Translations under genes and position numbers: made by a program
The notes under the pieces: generated by a model
Told to the model about the DNA's origin: nothing
Seen by the model: only the letters and a program-made list of their open reading frames with translations
Databases searched by the model: none
NCBI GenBank assembly: GCA_947034885.2
Contig: OX344749.2
Span: forward strand, 1,614,501-1,678,500
Direction: 5' to 3'
Length of the DNA: 64,000 nt
Source of the DNA: Thuidium tamariscinum
Taxonomy: Eukaryota > Streptophyta > Bryopsida > Hypnales > Thuidiaceae
Part shown: one piece after another, positions 1 through 14,000 of the stretch
Layout of the letters: each line of letters begins with the position of its first letter
Numbering within the stretch: the first letter of the stretch is position 1

Positions 1-696
1 CGCCGGCAATTTGTTTGTATCATGATTTAAATTATATACTCACCAGTGCGTTTGTTACTCTGTCTCTGAAAGTGATTGTCCAAAGCGGGTTTCTGCTTTT
101 GCATGTCTGGTGCTTCATTGGTACTTTTTACTGGATGCTCCTCCTTTTCAAATGTTGCAGCCTGGAGTCTATTGTTTTCGTGCATTCATCAAAATGCATT
201 TCAGGCACTGATTTGTCCAAAAACATTTCATTTTATGATATTAAGATTCGCATTCCAATGCACCAAGTCAATTTTTTTTATCAGTTGGTAATGGATGCAT
301 GCATGTCCCACACCTGCTATTAATCCTTTAGGCCCCATGACCAGGGTTTTTTTAACTGCAGTTTTCAGTACGTTACTTGTTTCTAAAGCTCTGGTGTTGA
401 TGTTGGAAACATGGAAGCCTGTATATAGTTTCCAACTGTAGAAATTGCTGGTGGAGTTACTATATGTTAAAGTAGGCACACATCCAGCAAATATTGTGTA
501 TTGTGAGGCAAACAGTTTGAATGTTTGTGCATTACACGAGGATCTAATTTTCTTATGAATTGTTATGGATCACTGTTAGCAATTGCTTACAATTCCTTCA
601 GACCTGATGTAGGAATCAAAGATGTTTGCAAGGCATCTCAAACAACACATAGATACACTTTGATTTTGATTTTTGTTGAATTTTAGAGTTATACTA
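1..696. other. Left edge, no gene seen
   Basis: I see no supported gene. Only short overlapping frames of about 100 codons or fewer are present, without recognisable domains or splice structure. The stretch could be untranslated sequence of a gene lying to the left of the window, but nothing shows that. Confidence 0.5.
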
Positions 697-700
697 TTAA

Positions 701-921
701 CCCTTGAAGGATGGAGCGGTGGCCGCGGAAACCATGCATTTTGATAGCGTGTGACATCACCTACTTTGAAGAAGCCAAATATATGCATTGGAAGTCAAAG
801 TATTGTAGAAGATCTTCCTTGTCCACCCCTAATACCAAGGATGAAAAGTTGCATTTCTATCCTGGAAGGAAAGATTCTTTGTCATTCAACGGATGCCAAA
901 CGTCTGTGGTGTCGTTAAGGG
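701..921. mobile_element. TTAA-bounded MITE, piggyBac-like (copy 1)
   Basis: TTAA stands immediately outside both ends (697-700 and 922-925). The left end reads CCCTTGAAGG and the right end, reverse-complemented, CCCTTAACGA. No transposase is encoded. A block at about 789-845 recurs in inverted orientation in the neighbouring copy (about 1010-1068), so the two are related and head-to-head. The call as a piggyBac-type non-autonomous element rests on the TTAA site and the CCC start; the ends match less well than in other copies. Confidence 0.6.
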
Positions 922-925
922 TTAA

Positions 926-1147
926 CCCCTAAATGACATTAGAGCTGTCTTATGGTTGATGAATAGGAGAACCTTTTGTAGTACAAGATAGAATTACAAG
1001 CATTCATCCTCGGAATTAGGGGTGGAAAAGGAAGATCTTCTACAATTCTTTGACTTCAAATGTATACTTTTAAATTTTTTTAATACCAATGATTCCCATG
1101 GTTTTAGAAAAGACCATTTCTTGGGTGACCCCTAGATCATTTAAGGG
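926..1147. mobile_element. TTAA-bounded MITE, piggyBac-like (copy 2, inverted)
   Basis: It is flanked by TTAA at 922-925 (shared with the preceding copy) and 1148-1151. Ends are CCCCTAAATGA on the left and CCCTTAAATGA on the right strand, 9-10 of 11 matching. Its interior is an inverted copy of the neighbour. No coding capacity is seen. Confidence 0.65.
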
Positions 1148-1269
1148 TTAAGGGTGAAGACTTCAATACTTGCCAAATTTCAACACTTGTGTCTAGCACT
1201 CCCTCACTTACTACAAGGGCAAAATAGGCAACCTAATCATCAAGTTCACAATCTCTCAAAACTAAGCAA

Positions 1270-1850
1270 ACTAATTCAATTGCATAGAGTATAAATACCT
1301 AAATATGTATTGTTATATATTAGCATACATTGTAGAATCTTAGGGGATTATTAGTACATTTCAAATATGCATTGTGAGATTTAGAGATATTCCACAATCT
1401 CAAAAAAATATACTATTATATATACATTGCAAAATCTTAAGGGATTATTAGTATATTTCAAATGTACATTGTAGGATTTAGGGACATTGTATAGTCTCAA
1501 ATGCAACAATATAATTCTAATCCCATTGACCCCAATACATTCAAAACATCAAACATACATTCCATATGCACAAAATTTTAGTGCATTCCAGGTGTACATT
1601 ATGGGATTTAGGGACATTGTATAGTCTCAAATGCAACAATATAATTCTAATCCCATTGACCCCAATACATTCAAAACATCAAACATACATTCCATATGCA
1701 CAAAATTTTAGTGCATTCCAAGTGTACATTATGGTATTTAGGGATGTTCCACAAGCTTGAACACAACAATCTTCACTCCTACTGGCCCCCAATACATCAA
1801 AAGCATCCAACAGCCACTCCCGTTTGCACAAAGATTTTAGATATATATTT
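1270..1850. repeat. 130-bp tandem repeat array
   Basis: Units begin with GGGACATTGTATAGTCTC at 1481 and 1611, exactly 130 bp apart and almost identical. A third, diverging unit starts at 1741. Shorter degenerate units (TTAGGGGATTATTAGTA-like phrases) precede them from about 1270. The small frames inside simply repeat with the array and are not genes. Confidence 0.85.
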
Positions 1851-2049
1851 ACACTTAGTGATAAAAGAATGTTATAATGAAGGATCTTATGAATGAATCT
1901 AGACCTACTTCTAGACTAGATTCGTAGTGCAAACATTGCCCCTAACACCAAGTGCAAACATACCTTTAGCCAAATTCATGGCTATCAAAATAAGATCACA
2001 TGCTTGGAGTCATAAAACTTTAGAAAACTGAAGGGCCCCCAGAGTCCCA

Positions 2050-2339
2050 GCCATAACTTAGATGGAGCGTCGGTCCACAAGGTGATTGGGGTTGCGGCCG
2101 TTCTCTGTAATGTAATTGGAGAAGAAACAATTGGCTCGTCTAGAATCCCGCCAAGTGGTCTCCTTTGCTGCATTCTTCTTTCTTATCCTTTTCCTTCTGC
2201 GCTGCCTCGGTTTGGCTTTGCGTTTGGTCTCGCTGTTGCAGGAATTGGAGCTTCAGGATCGCCATAGCCACCCCAGTCAATAACGAACTCATCATACATT
2301 TGTTAATTTGCTTCAGTTTGCATTTTGAGTAACTTAGCG
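2050..2339 (+). promoter_or_regulatory. Promoter and 5' leader of the AOR-like gene
   Basis: Base composition rises sharply in G+C from about 2040, with a pyrimidine-rich tract (about 2155-2200) just before the coding start, as in many plant 5' leaders. No clear TATA box was found, so the transcription start is not placed. Confidence 0.45.
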
Positions 2340-5004
<2,665 letters not shown>

Positions 5005-6900
5005 CGCTGCGCTGGAAAGTGTGGAATGTACTGTACAGTACTAATTGAACTAGTGATTCTAACCAGGCCAATGACTTCTCCCTCAACTCTTGCACGCTGA
5101 GCATCTTGCACAAGTTTTTGAAAATAATGCACAAGTTCGTTCTTGCAGAAATTGGTGACTACGTTCTTGTGGAACAATTAGAGTTCACTCAATCCAATAA
5201 CAGTGGTTTGAAAATTTAATGACTGCCAAATCGATCTTCAAGACTGCAAATTGAGAATTATAATGCAGGTGAAAACTATACCACAGAAGCGAATTTATCT
5301 CTTCAACACACTTCACTTCGCAAGACCGGATGCGGCGGACCCTTTAAAGGAAATTAACTATGTTCAAACTGCTGCCCATGGCATTGAGGTCTTGACAAGA
5401 GTTCATTATCTCACACTCCAGGTACCTTCTGGACTAGATAACTGGCACTCCGGTAGAGAGTCCTGAAACTTGAGATTCTGGTCAGAGTCGTGATGCTTTT
5501 GATTCTGTTTAGAGCTCGACAACACGTGGTCAGGGGGAAAGATCAATACTAGCATTAATACAGGCGGTAAGCCGGTAACTCCAGCGCTGTAGTGGCCACG
5601 GCAGGTGAGTGTAGTCCAGTATGCAGCAAATGTTGATCGGTGCCTTTGATTTGAATGATCTTTGCCAAAGGGCAGCTTCCAGAATTCCTGCAGACAAAAA
5701 GAGCTACAGCTGTGGCTTGCTATCGCGCGTGGGAATTTCGGAGGCTTTAGCCCGGGGTTAAAGGCGGCGCTAATCCCGTGACGCCGACTGTGCGCGTGAC
5801 TCAGGTGGTGGACTGGAGGGATGCCAAAGCGATAAATTTTACTGCTGGGGAGTTGTCTGTTGCCTGTGAGCTGGTTATGGAATGGCCGGTGGTGAGCATT
5901 TATCCGAATCGTGGCTAAATTTAGCCATATTAACAGATATTTCGTTAAAATGGCGGTATTCCTACATTTTTCCGTTCATTTTCTAGGACGGGGATAGATT
6001 TCAGACTTCGGGATCCTGAAATCTAGGACAGGTATACAGTTGAGACCGCACGATCTAAACCTGAAAATGCCAAGTTTGTGGCATACTGCCATTTTAACGA
6101 AATATCCGTTTATTTCGATTAATTTTCCTGGCTTTACTGCTACGTAAATGTACGAATAGGATCATTCCTTCGCTTGACAGCTGTAATTGAACTCCTGTTT
6201 GCAGTGAATATGGAGCATTTTACTTTTGTCATAATAAGTGTATGTATATGAATAACACAGTTTTAAATTTGAATTTCTAGCACATTTAGTAGTGGTGTTG
6301 GCAACTTAAGCTAAATATGAAAATCACGTATGGGTCTACAGTTTTGCCCCTTACCTCTTGCCGTAGTGCTAAATAAAAGCCGGCCTCGCTAACCCGAGGT
6401 TAGCCTGAGCTTCCACTTATAACTATTTAAGCTCCTAATTAAAGTTAAAGCTCCCAGCTAACTATTAAAAACGATCATCCATTTGCATAGGAGACTGTGC
6501 TATTCTAACAGGATATGTGATTGCAGTCACTCCACCCCGCCATTTTGTCAACAAACTGCACGTCAAAGGTCGGCATTTCAGATTTCAGAATGAAGATTCG
6601 TCCACGACCCCTCTCGGCGTACCTGATCCGATCCTGATAAGCTAGTCGATTGTTCCAGAAACATGATCATCTTGCTTACTGAAGAAGTTCCTCTCATGGA
6701 AAAAGTTCTGCAGCATTGACAGTTTTAGAGATGACGACGAGGGTCAACTGGTCAAGTGCATGTATCTTCGCCATAGCTCGAATTGAAGAGAAAAGCCCCG
6801 CCGATTCTCATAATATTTGACAGAGAGGCAATCCTATTAATACGTACTACAGTCCCCCACAACCAGCTGAGCACTTCCTCATGCGCATTTCCATGGGCGA
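5005..6900. other. Intergenic stretch between the AOR-like and extensin genes
   Basis: It contains the 3' untranslated region of the AOR-like gene and the upstream region of the extensin gene. Apart from the hairpin at 5932-6110, I see no gene. Small frames (for example 5251-5466) have no domain signature. Confidence 0.5.
5932..6110. repeat. Hairpin / MITE-like inverted repeat
   Basis: The left arm at 5932-5960 (core GATATTTCGTTAAAATGGC) is repeated in inverted orientation at 6081-6110 with about two mismatches. Between them lies a smaller inverted repeat, AGATTTCAG...CTGAAATCT. No target duplication is clear, so it may be a small DNA transposon remnant or a structured transcript region. Confidence 0.6.
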
Positions 6901-6928
6901 CTTCGGAGCAGGTTCCGCCCGTGGTCGA

Positions 6929-6936
6929 TATATAAG
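6929..6936 (+). promoter_or_regulatory. TATA box of the extensin gene
   Basis: TATATAAG lies about 132 bp upstream of the extensin start codon at 7068, which would place transcription start near 6960 with a leader of about 100 nt. The surrounding sequence is GC-rich compared with the desert around it. Confidence 0.65.
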
Positions 6937-7067
6937 AGCTCTCTCCTGTTTCATTGTCACTCCCACCAGAACTCTGGAGCCTGCAGCCCATTCGGAGTTG
7001 AGGGGCTCGCAAGAGCCTTTTAAGTTACAGCATTGTATCTGTTGGTACATTGCAATTGCAGCTCGCC

Positions 7068-7685
7068 ATGAGTCCCTCCGCGATGAGTCCCGAAGTTCAT
7101 GGAGTCCGAGGCTCCTTGGCGTTGCGTTCGCTGGTAGTGCTGTTGTTTGCCGCGCTAGCTTTCTCTCCCGCTGAGGCTGGGTGGTTTGGCAAGGGTGGAT
7201 TTGGCTGGGGTAACAAGCCCAAGTCTCCTCCACCTAGGTATGGGTATGGACACAAGTCTCCCCCTCCCCGAGTCTACAAGTCTCCCCCTCCTCCCGTTTA
7301 CAAATCTCCTCCTCCTCCCGTTTACAAGTCTCCTCCTCCTCCCGTTTACAAGTCTCCTCCTCCTCCTGTTTACAAATCTCCTCCTCCTCCTGTTTACAAG
7401 TCTCCTCCTCCTCCCGTGCACAAGTCTCCCCCTCCTCCAGTCTACGTCTACAAGTCTCCCCCTCCTCCCGTGTACAAGTCTCCCCCTCCTCCTGTCCACA
7501 AGTCCCCTCCTCCTCCCGTTCACAAGTCTCCCCCTCCTCCAGTCTACGCCTACAAGTCTCCCCCTCCTCCTGTTCACAAGTCTCCTCCTCCTCCCGTTTA
7601 CAAGTCTCCCCCTCCTCCCGTTTACAAGTCTCCCCCTCCTCCCTACGTGCACAAGTCGCCACCCCCACCGGCCGGGTATTATTGA
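7068..7685 (+). CDS. Extensin-like hydroxyproline-rich cell-wall glycoprotein
   Basis: The single-exon frame gives 205 residues. A signal peptide is visible at about 1-37 (basic RGSLALRS, then the hydrophobic LVVLLFAALAF, cleavage probably after AEA), so the product is secreted to the wall. After a Gly/Trp-rich linker (GWFGKGGFGWG) come two SPPPR blocks and 17 SPPPP blocks separated by VYK, VHK, VYVYK or VYAYK. SP4 blocks are the hydroxylation and arabinosylation sites of extensins, and the YxY motifs (YVY, YAY, GYGYG) are candidate tyrosine cross-link sites. I start at ATG 7068 because it gives a clean signal peptide; a second ATG at 7083 is possible. The repeats are a 24-bp minisatellite at DNA level, so repeat number may vary. 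Confidence 0.92.
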   Translation: MSPSAMSPEVHGVRGSLALRSLVVLLFAALAFSPAEAGWFGKGGFGWGNKPKSPPPRYGYGHKSPPPRVYKSPPPPVYKSPPPPVYKSPPPPVYKSPPPPVYKSPPPPVYKSPPPPVHKSPPPPVYVYKSPPPPVYKSPPPPVHKSPPPPVHKSPPPPVYAYKSPPPPVHKSPPPPVYKSPPPPVYKSPPPPYVHKSPPPPAGYY

Positions 7686-8052
7686 TGACTTGGGGTGCTC
7701 CACGCTCGGCATTCTTGGTTACGTGGTCTGCGAGGGTGACCTGAAGCATTGGACGACACAGCGACGGGTGATCTGCATCGAATTTGATCTTTCTGCAGGT
7801 TCCTGGGCTACATTGAAATAGTTTTGGTAACGTTACAGGATTGTTTTGTAATGGGAAGTTCCATGATCTCATTTAGAGATAGAAAAGGCATTATTATTTG
7901 TGGGCGGGATTCCAGCTTCATTCACATGATTTTGCTAGTTTGAAACACACCTGCAAGAGAATGCATTGCAGTCTCTGTTAGTTTTCAAGCAGTAATGTTG
8001 GTGAATGAGACCCAAAGTTCTCGAGAAGTGAACTGATCTGAGAATCAGGGTG

Positions 8053-8058
8053 AATAAA
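8053..8058 (+). terminator. Poly(A) signal of the extensin gene
   Basis: AATAAA lies 368 bp past the extensin stop codon and is followed by T-rich sequence. It is the first canonical signal downstream of the gene. Confidence 0.55.
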
Positions 8059-9148
8059 CTTTATTTGTTCCTTGTTTTCTGAAATCTCGTGGAATAAGCT
8101 TGTTTGAATTGCGAAGATTCATTGGTACAAACGGACATGTCATTTGTATTCGTTTCTCTATATTGCAACTGCAAGCCTTGGATTCTAGAGATAGTTGTAT
8201 TTCAGAACTGTACTTCTCACGTCCTGGCTCTTATATTACTGTGAATGACTGTTACTGAATTCAACTCTTTGTTTACTATTTTGTCACTGAAGTACAGCGA
8301 ATCGAAACCAGATCAGTCTTGGAAAATTTGACTTGCTTACATTTCAAGAAATAAGAAGATTGTAGACTAGTTTCCGAGGCAGGATGGAATATCCCAACAA
8401 GTCGAAGTGTTGGCTAACCACTCGCCTCTGATAATATTTCACATGCGATTTATATAACAGAACCTGTTTGGGGGATTTTTGATGGAATCCAGATACTGTT
8501 AGTGCGAATTCATTTTTGAAGCGATCATACATGTCTTAATTCACACAGGCGATGAAACTGATGGTCTTCAGAAGCACTCGTTTTTCAAGCACTCGTTTCT
8601 TCGGTAAAACTCTCGACTGATTTTTCCCGTTGTGCGAGTTGTGAATTTCTAACGTGACAGTTGTTTGTACCGGCACATGTATTATCAGGCAGAACCTGCG
8701 TGATCAGGAAAATGGGCTGCTTTCGAACTATTTGAGGACGCGAAGCAGCCCCACTCGAAGGCTCATCAGTTTTGGTGTGCTCTCCGTCCCCTGTCCCGTC
8801 TGGGGAGAATCTTCGAATCGAAGTAGACACTTGAATTCTAGAGTACCCGCTTTTGTGTGCTATGCGGCATTTTGGACTCTGGAGGAATCAATCTTTCTCT
8901 CAAACGTAGGATACGTAACTTCCTCTGCATTGGCGAGCATGCCTCGTGGGCCGGGACGAAGTGAACTGTTTCAGCTTTCTAGAATTGCTTCAGAGTCATA
9001 CCTCTCAATAGCGATTGGTTTCTTTCAGTGCATGACGGCATGTTGAAGACTAACCAAGATGTCAAAACATTTCAGTTACGGAGTGCAGATACAGGCCGTT
9101 CCAGAGATATTGGAAATGAGGGCTAACGACAATTAAAGAGGATGGCAT
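8059..9148. other. Intergenic, no supported gene
   Basis: The stretch 8580-9050 is less AT-rich than its surroundings and has a 130-codon frame at 8654-9046. That frame lacks domain signatures, a low-complexity signal or a convincing leader, so I do not call it coding. Confidence 0.4.
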
Positions 9149-9422
9149 AAGGTGGGTACACCTAAAAGTGCCACTTTTTGGTACTGTGCCTAGCAACTAT
9201 TACTGGTGTGATCAAATTTTCATATACTCTTCTTGGCAAGTGAAATCACATTCCAATGCACCAAAAAACGTAGCATTTGGATATAGTATGCAAAAGTTAT
9301 TAAGGTTCAAAGTTTGTTTTTAAAAGCGCTCCAGCCAAATAGGTACATAATGAAATTCAGAAATGTACAGCGACTATAGATGGCACTTTTAGGTGAGGTG
9401 CAATTTTAGGTGTATCCACCTT
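9149..9422. mobile_element. 274-bp MITE with AAGGTGG termini
   Basis: The left end AAGGTGGGTACACCTAAAA matches the reverse complement of the right end, AAGGTGGATACACCTAAAA, with one mismatch. A subterminal AAAAGTGCCA also occurs in both arms. The flanks suggest a short TA or TAA target duplication, but this cannot be separated from the termini. The family is unknown. Confidence 0.75.
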
Positions 9423-9518
9423 AAACATTTGGCAAAATCTCAACATTGTTGGCACAACCATTCTCATGTCAAACTGAAGTGATGGTGAAGCTCTCCTTAT
9501 AATAGTCTCTTTTATTAA

Positions 9519-10320
9519 CCCCTAAATGCCCAAGGCACCTTAATTTGGTGTTTGGGAAACATTGAAGTTAAATAAAACCTAATCAAGTTGCTATTTTCAA
9601 TAGTTTATATTTTTGAAATCTTCTTTTTGTAGTCTAGTTTAAGCGCCAGAAAATGGATCTTGAAAATGATTGATCCATTAGAAAAATTTTGAACTCTCAA
9701 AGAGGCCCTTAGAAATTGACATGCAAAGCTATTTATTGAAGGCTAGAGATGATAGCCTTAGTACACAATATGTATCACTACCTTGTGTGAATATTCATCA
9801 AGTACTTATGAATTTGTTAAATAAAGAATTCACTTATTGTACCAAGGACTTGAATGACAAAATGTACCTATTGTTCTATTGTCCAATAAGAGGTATTTTA
9901 TGGTACAAACATCATGAGTATGAAGTACCAATGATCTTATTAATAAAAAAAGTTTCACTCATTGTACTAAAAACACATGAGCCATTAGTACTTAATTGCA
10001 CCAAATTTGTCCTTCTCCAAATAAAATAATCCCTCAATGTACTTAAAATTTGAATGACACGAAGTACCTAATGTCCCATTATCCAATAAAAAGACATGTA
10101 CCTCTATAAACATCATAATGTCAAAATGGGTGGAAATAGGGGAAAAAATTTGTCTTTTCTTTGACAAGTAAGCATTTAAATCCAATTGAGGACCCCAATT
10201 GAGGCCATTTTAGAAGCCCCTTTGAGAGTTCAAAATTTCTCTAATGATGATTTTTCTATTCAAGATTTTATACAAGGGTGGCCATTGCAATCTTCACTTT
10301 TTGTACTGTATATGTAGGTT
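9519..10320. mobile_element. TTAA-type element, left end visible
   Basis: TTAA at 9515-9518 is followed by CCCCTAAATGCCCAAGG, the same terminal pattern as the other TTAA elements. The first 100 bp are strongly similar to 54274 onward, and the stretch around 10235-10300 also matches 54425-54480, so both are copies of one family. No right terminus with TTAA was found, so the end given is approximate. Confidence 0.5.
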
Positions 10321-10434
10321 GATTTTGTAAATAACTAGGCAAATTTTAGATTGTGTCTAAAATCTTAAAAAATTCTACAACTATTTTCAAAAATTTGAAA
10401 AAAATTTCAAGAGAAGTTCTAAGAAATTTTCAAG

Positions 10435-11010
10435 GGAAAATTTGAGAAAATTTTCAACTATTTTTGAAAATAAGAGAAAACCAACTACACATGTTGGGAG
10501 ATTTTTGAATATCTTTTTTTGGGTAAGTTTGTTGAACTTGAAATTTGGAACACATGTTATCAACATAGAGACGACAACATTAAAGAAAATTCATGGTAAG
10601 AAACCAATTTTTCAGCCCTTGAGAGGGTGTTAAAGTTGGCATTTGTGAAAATTTTCTCAAAACTACACATGTTGGGAGATTTCGAATATCTTTTTTCAAA
10701 TTAATCTTTTGACCTTGAAATTTTCCATACATATTAAAAATTTAGATTTTATTTCATGCCAAGAACTTCATAGCAAAAAGGTAAAATTCAATCCTTGGGA
10801 AGGTGTCAAAGTTGAAAGTAGTGAAATGTTTTTCACCGCTACACATGTTGGTAGATTTTGAATTTCTTTTCCTGTGTAAATCTTTTGGCATTGAAATTTG
10901 GCATGCATGTCAATGGCTTACAAATGATGTTGTAAGAAAATTTCATAGTAAAATATCAATTTTTGAGGTCTCAGAAGGTTGTCAAAGTGGACAGAGATGA
11001 TATTGTTTTT
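10435..11010. repeat. About 177-bp tandem repeat, three degenerate units
   Basis: CTACACATGTTGG recurs at 10485, 10663 and 10839 (spacing 178 and 176 bp). Each is followed by similar phrases (GAATATCTTTT, TTGAACTTGAAATTT-like, CATGTTA-like, ATTCATGGTAAGAAA-like, GGGTGTCAAAGTTG-like). It may be the interior of the TTAA-type element starting at 9519. Confidence 0.7.
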
Positions 11011-14000
11011 ACTATAAACCCCAAAACACCATTTTGATTGGGACCCCAATATACAATCCAAAAATCATACCTATAGAGTTAATTCCACTACTATTCTAAA
11101 TCTTTAACCTATAAGATTCTATGAAATACAAAATTGAAGATTGAAAATTCTTTTAGAAATTGATTACACATTGAAAATTTGTAATTATCACACTAATTGT
11201 CTTTGAATTCACATTGTTGAGTTTTAATAATGGTAATCTTTCTATTACTTATTCAATCAAGTCATTTTTAAAAGGTCTCTTTTAAATAGAAAATTTTTGT
11301 TTTTGAAGTTACACATACTATTATTACTTAAACTATAGAAAATCAACAAAAATAAATTATGAAGATGTACATTTTACATATGTATGAATAACAAGTAAAA
11401 AAAACTACATTGTGTTGTTTATTGTAGTCAAAAAAATTGTAAGTTCTCAACCAAACTCCACTAATTCCACAATTAAGTTGCCATAATGCCAACCTTTTAC
11501 AATGCTTACTATATTAGAATGCATGAGGGTGCAATTGAGTTGAAGGCAATTTTGAATCTATATTCTTTGCTTCGTGCAATAAGTTCACTCATACACAAAA
11601 AAATGTCATTAATCAAATACAAGTGCAAACATCAAATTAGTCAAATTCAAGGTCTTGACTATAAAATAGTAATTTTAATTAGTTTTCTAGGATTATAACT
11701 TTTGTTGCACATATAGAAGTTTAACTAACTATGAAATTCTCTAACTACTAAATTTCAACCTTCTTTCATTACTTCTTTTTATCTTTGTGATTGTTACATA
11801 ATGCAATGTTTGCATTTGGAAAGAAATTTGCATTCTTTGAAAGAGCCGTAAATTTCTAAGATTTGAAATTTTTGTTTTGTATAGAAAGTTATATTTGACA
11901 ACTAGCTAGAGTGAATCTAATTATTGTTTCTTTTCATTTTCAAATTTATAACTAAACATTCAAAAGAATTCCTTTGTGATTGGCCAATTAAATGTAATTT
12001 AATTTAATTTATGCAACCTAAATGTACAATGAAAGACTTTACTTTATAAGAATTTGATAAATGGATAAACATTAATTTCATTCATTTTATACATAATACT
12101 TTATATAATACTTGATTTAAAACTGATTATACAATCAACTATATAAAAAACATCTATCTAGTTATTTTCATTGTCCTTTCAAACAAATCACATTATAAAC
12201 AAGGGATTTTACACTACACATTATTCAATATGGAATGTCAAGTATCAAAAGTTTGTAAAGTTTATATATCCAAAATTGATCAAATTAATCAAATTGATAT
12301 TATCAAAATTAGATTAAGATTTTGATAGTATTATAATTTTAGATAGTTGCTAAATTAGTCACAATAGATGAGGGTCAACTATTAAAAAACTGCTATCAAT
12401 TTAGAAAAATTTATGCAAGCACCACTTGCAAACCAAATTTATTTAGCTACAATTGAAAGTGAGCTTCTAACTATTTAATATGCTCATTTATAAAAAGATG
12501 TTCAAATCACAATTTCCTACAAATTCACACTATAAAATTAAAATTAATTTGTCAGCAATAATTTCACTCAGACAATCAGACTCTAAACTGATAGGAAAAA
12601 AAATGAAATAATTCACTGAATTAAAATAAAAGATTATAATTTTTTGAAAGTAAATCATAGTAAGCTTACACAATGGTCAATCACTTGTACATTTCAATGC
12701 TAGGTGTGATACAAAGGATATTTTTGGTCACCCTATAAAATAAAATATAATTTTTAATATGTTCTAAAGTAGGCATGTCATGGATTACTTATGAAAAGAA
12801 AATACAACAATATTACTTTTGCATTGACAAATTATTAAATTAAATAAAAAGGTTGTTGAAATTGTAAAAGTAATTTGAAGTCTTTCAATCCTATTTAAAT
12901 ATGTCAAATCTAAAATTGAAGACATAGCTTGCATAATTATAATTGATTTAGAACTTCCTAAAGTATACATTACAATTTTATTAAATAAATTTTTAATGTG
13001 ACTCCCTCCATCTATTGTACTTAAAGTTAATTTTCAAGAATGGATTTAACATAGGTGTATAATATTTTAGACTCATATGCTCATGATTCTAGGTTTGCAT
13101 AGTAGCAACTACATGTCTCACATTTAGGGATTAATCTAATTAATTCAATTTTGATGTTATATTATTCAAATTTAAAAAATAGTTTTATACAATTGAATTT
13201 AAAAGATAAATCTAAATTCAAGTCAAATGGTGATATGAAACTACAACTTTGATTATTCATGTACCTATATATATATATATGTATATATATAATTTATAGG
13301 TATTAAATAATATAATATTGATGATTTAAGATGAGGAAAAAAATTCAAAATCCAAAATTTCCAAGATTATTTACATTTCTATAATTCTTTCATTTAAAAT
13401 GTGGCATTTGAAATTTAATACTTCAAATCAATTTACAAATTGAAGTCCACATTAATATTGTTTGGGCTAAAGGAAAACGAACCCTTATTGATCTAGCTAT
13501 AGATATAAATGTTAAAATTTATCCCCTATTGTTAAATTGTAGTATTTAAATTTTAAATTTTTTAACTTCACCTTCCCAAATATATTTTTTTGATTCTGCA
13601 TTAGAATTTGGACTTTCTAAATTTGACCATATGGGGCCAAGAATGCCAACATGCTATATATATTAAAAATAAATTGTAGCATATATTAAAATTATAAAAT
13701 GAAATGTACTTTGAAATTAAAATCTCCATTTCAAAAGTCAAACTTGTTAAATTTTAGAAGACAAGAAATTGTGATTATGTACACATACACACACATATTT
13801 TTATCATACCATTGATATATTTTTTCACATTAATTTATTCTACTATTTTCAATTTTATTGTAAAGTACGAGCTGTGCTTTTGCTATATGCAACCTAGAAT
13901 ACGATTGAATATGAAAATATGGTTATAAGATTGTAAATAGAAAGTAGAAAAAAAATGAGAAAATCTAAATCACTTTATTCAACTAGATATATGAATTTTA

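Noticed and set aside
1566-1896. Two frames both starting MHKILVHS in the 130-bp array
   Set aside because: The duplicate frame is a consequence of the tandem repeat, with no independent coding evidence.
7155-7872. Long open frames of about 185-212 codons on the other strand and in another frame of the extensin gene
   Set aside because: They are by-products of the 24-bp repeat: a period divisible by three keeps all frames open. Only the + frame with a signal peptide makes sense.
8654-9046. A 130-codon + frame in a less AT-rich stretch
   Set aside because: No domain, signal peptide, or codon or repeat signature, and no homologous copy in the window. Too little to call a gene.
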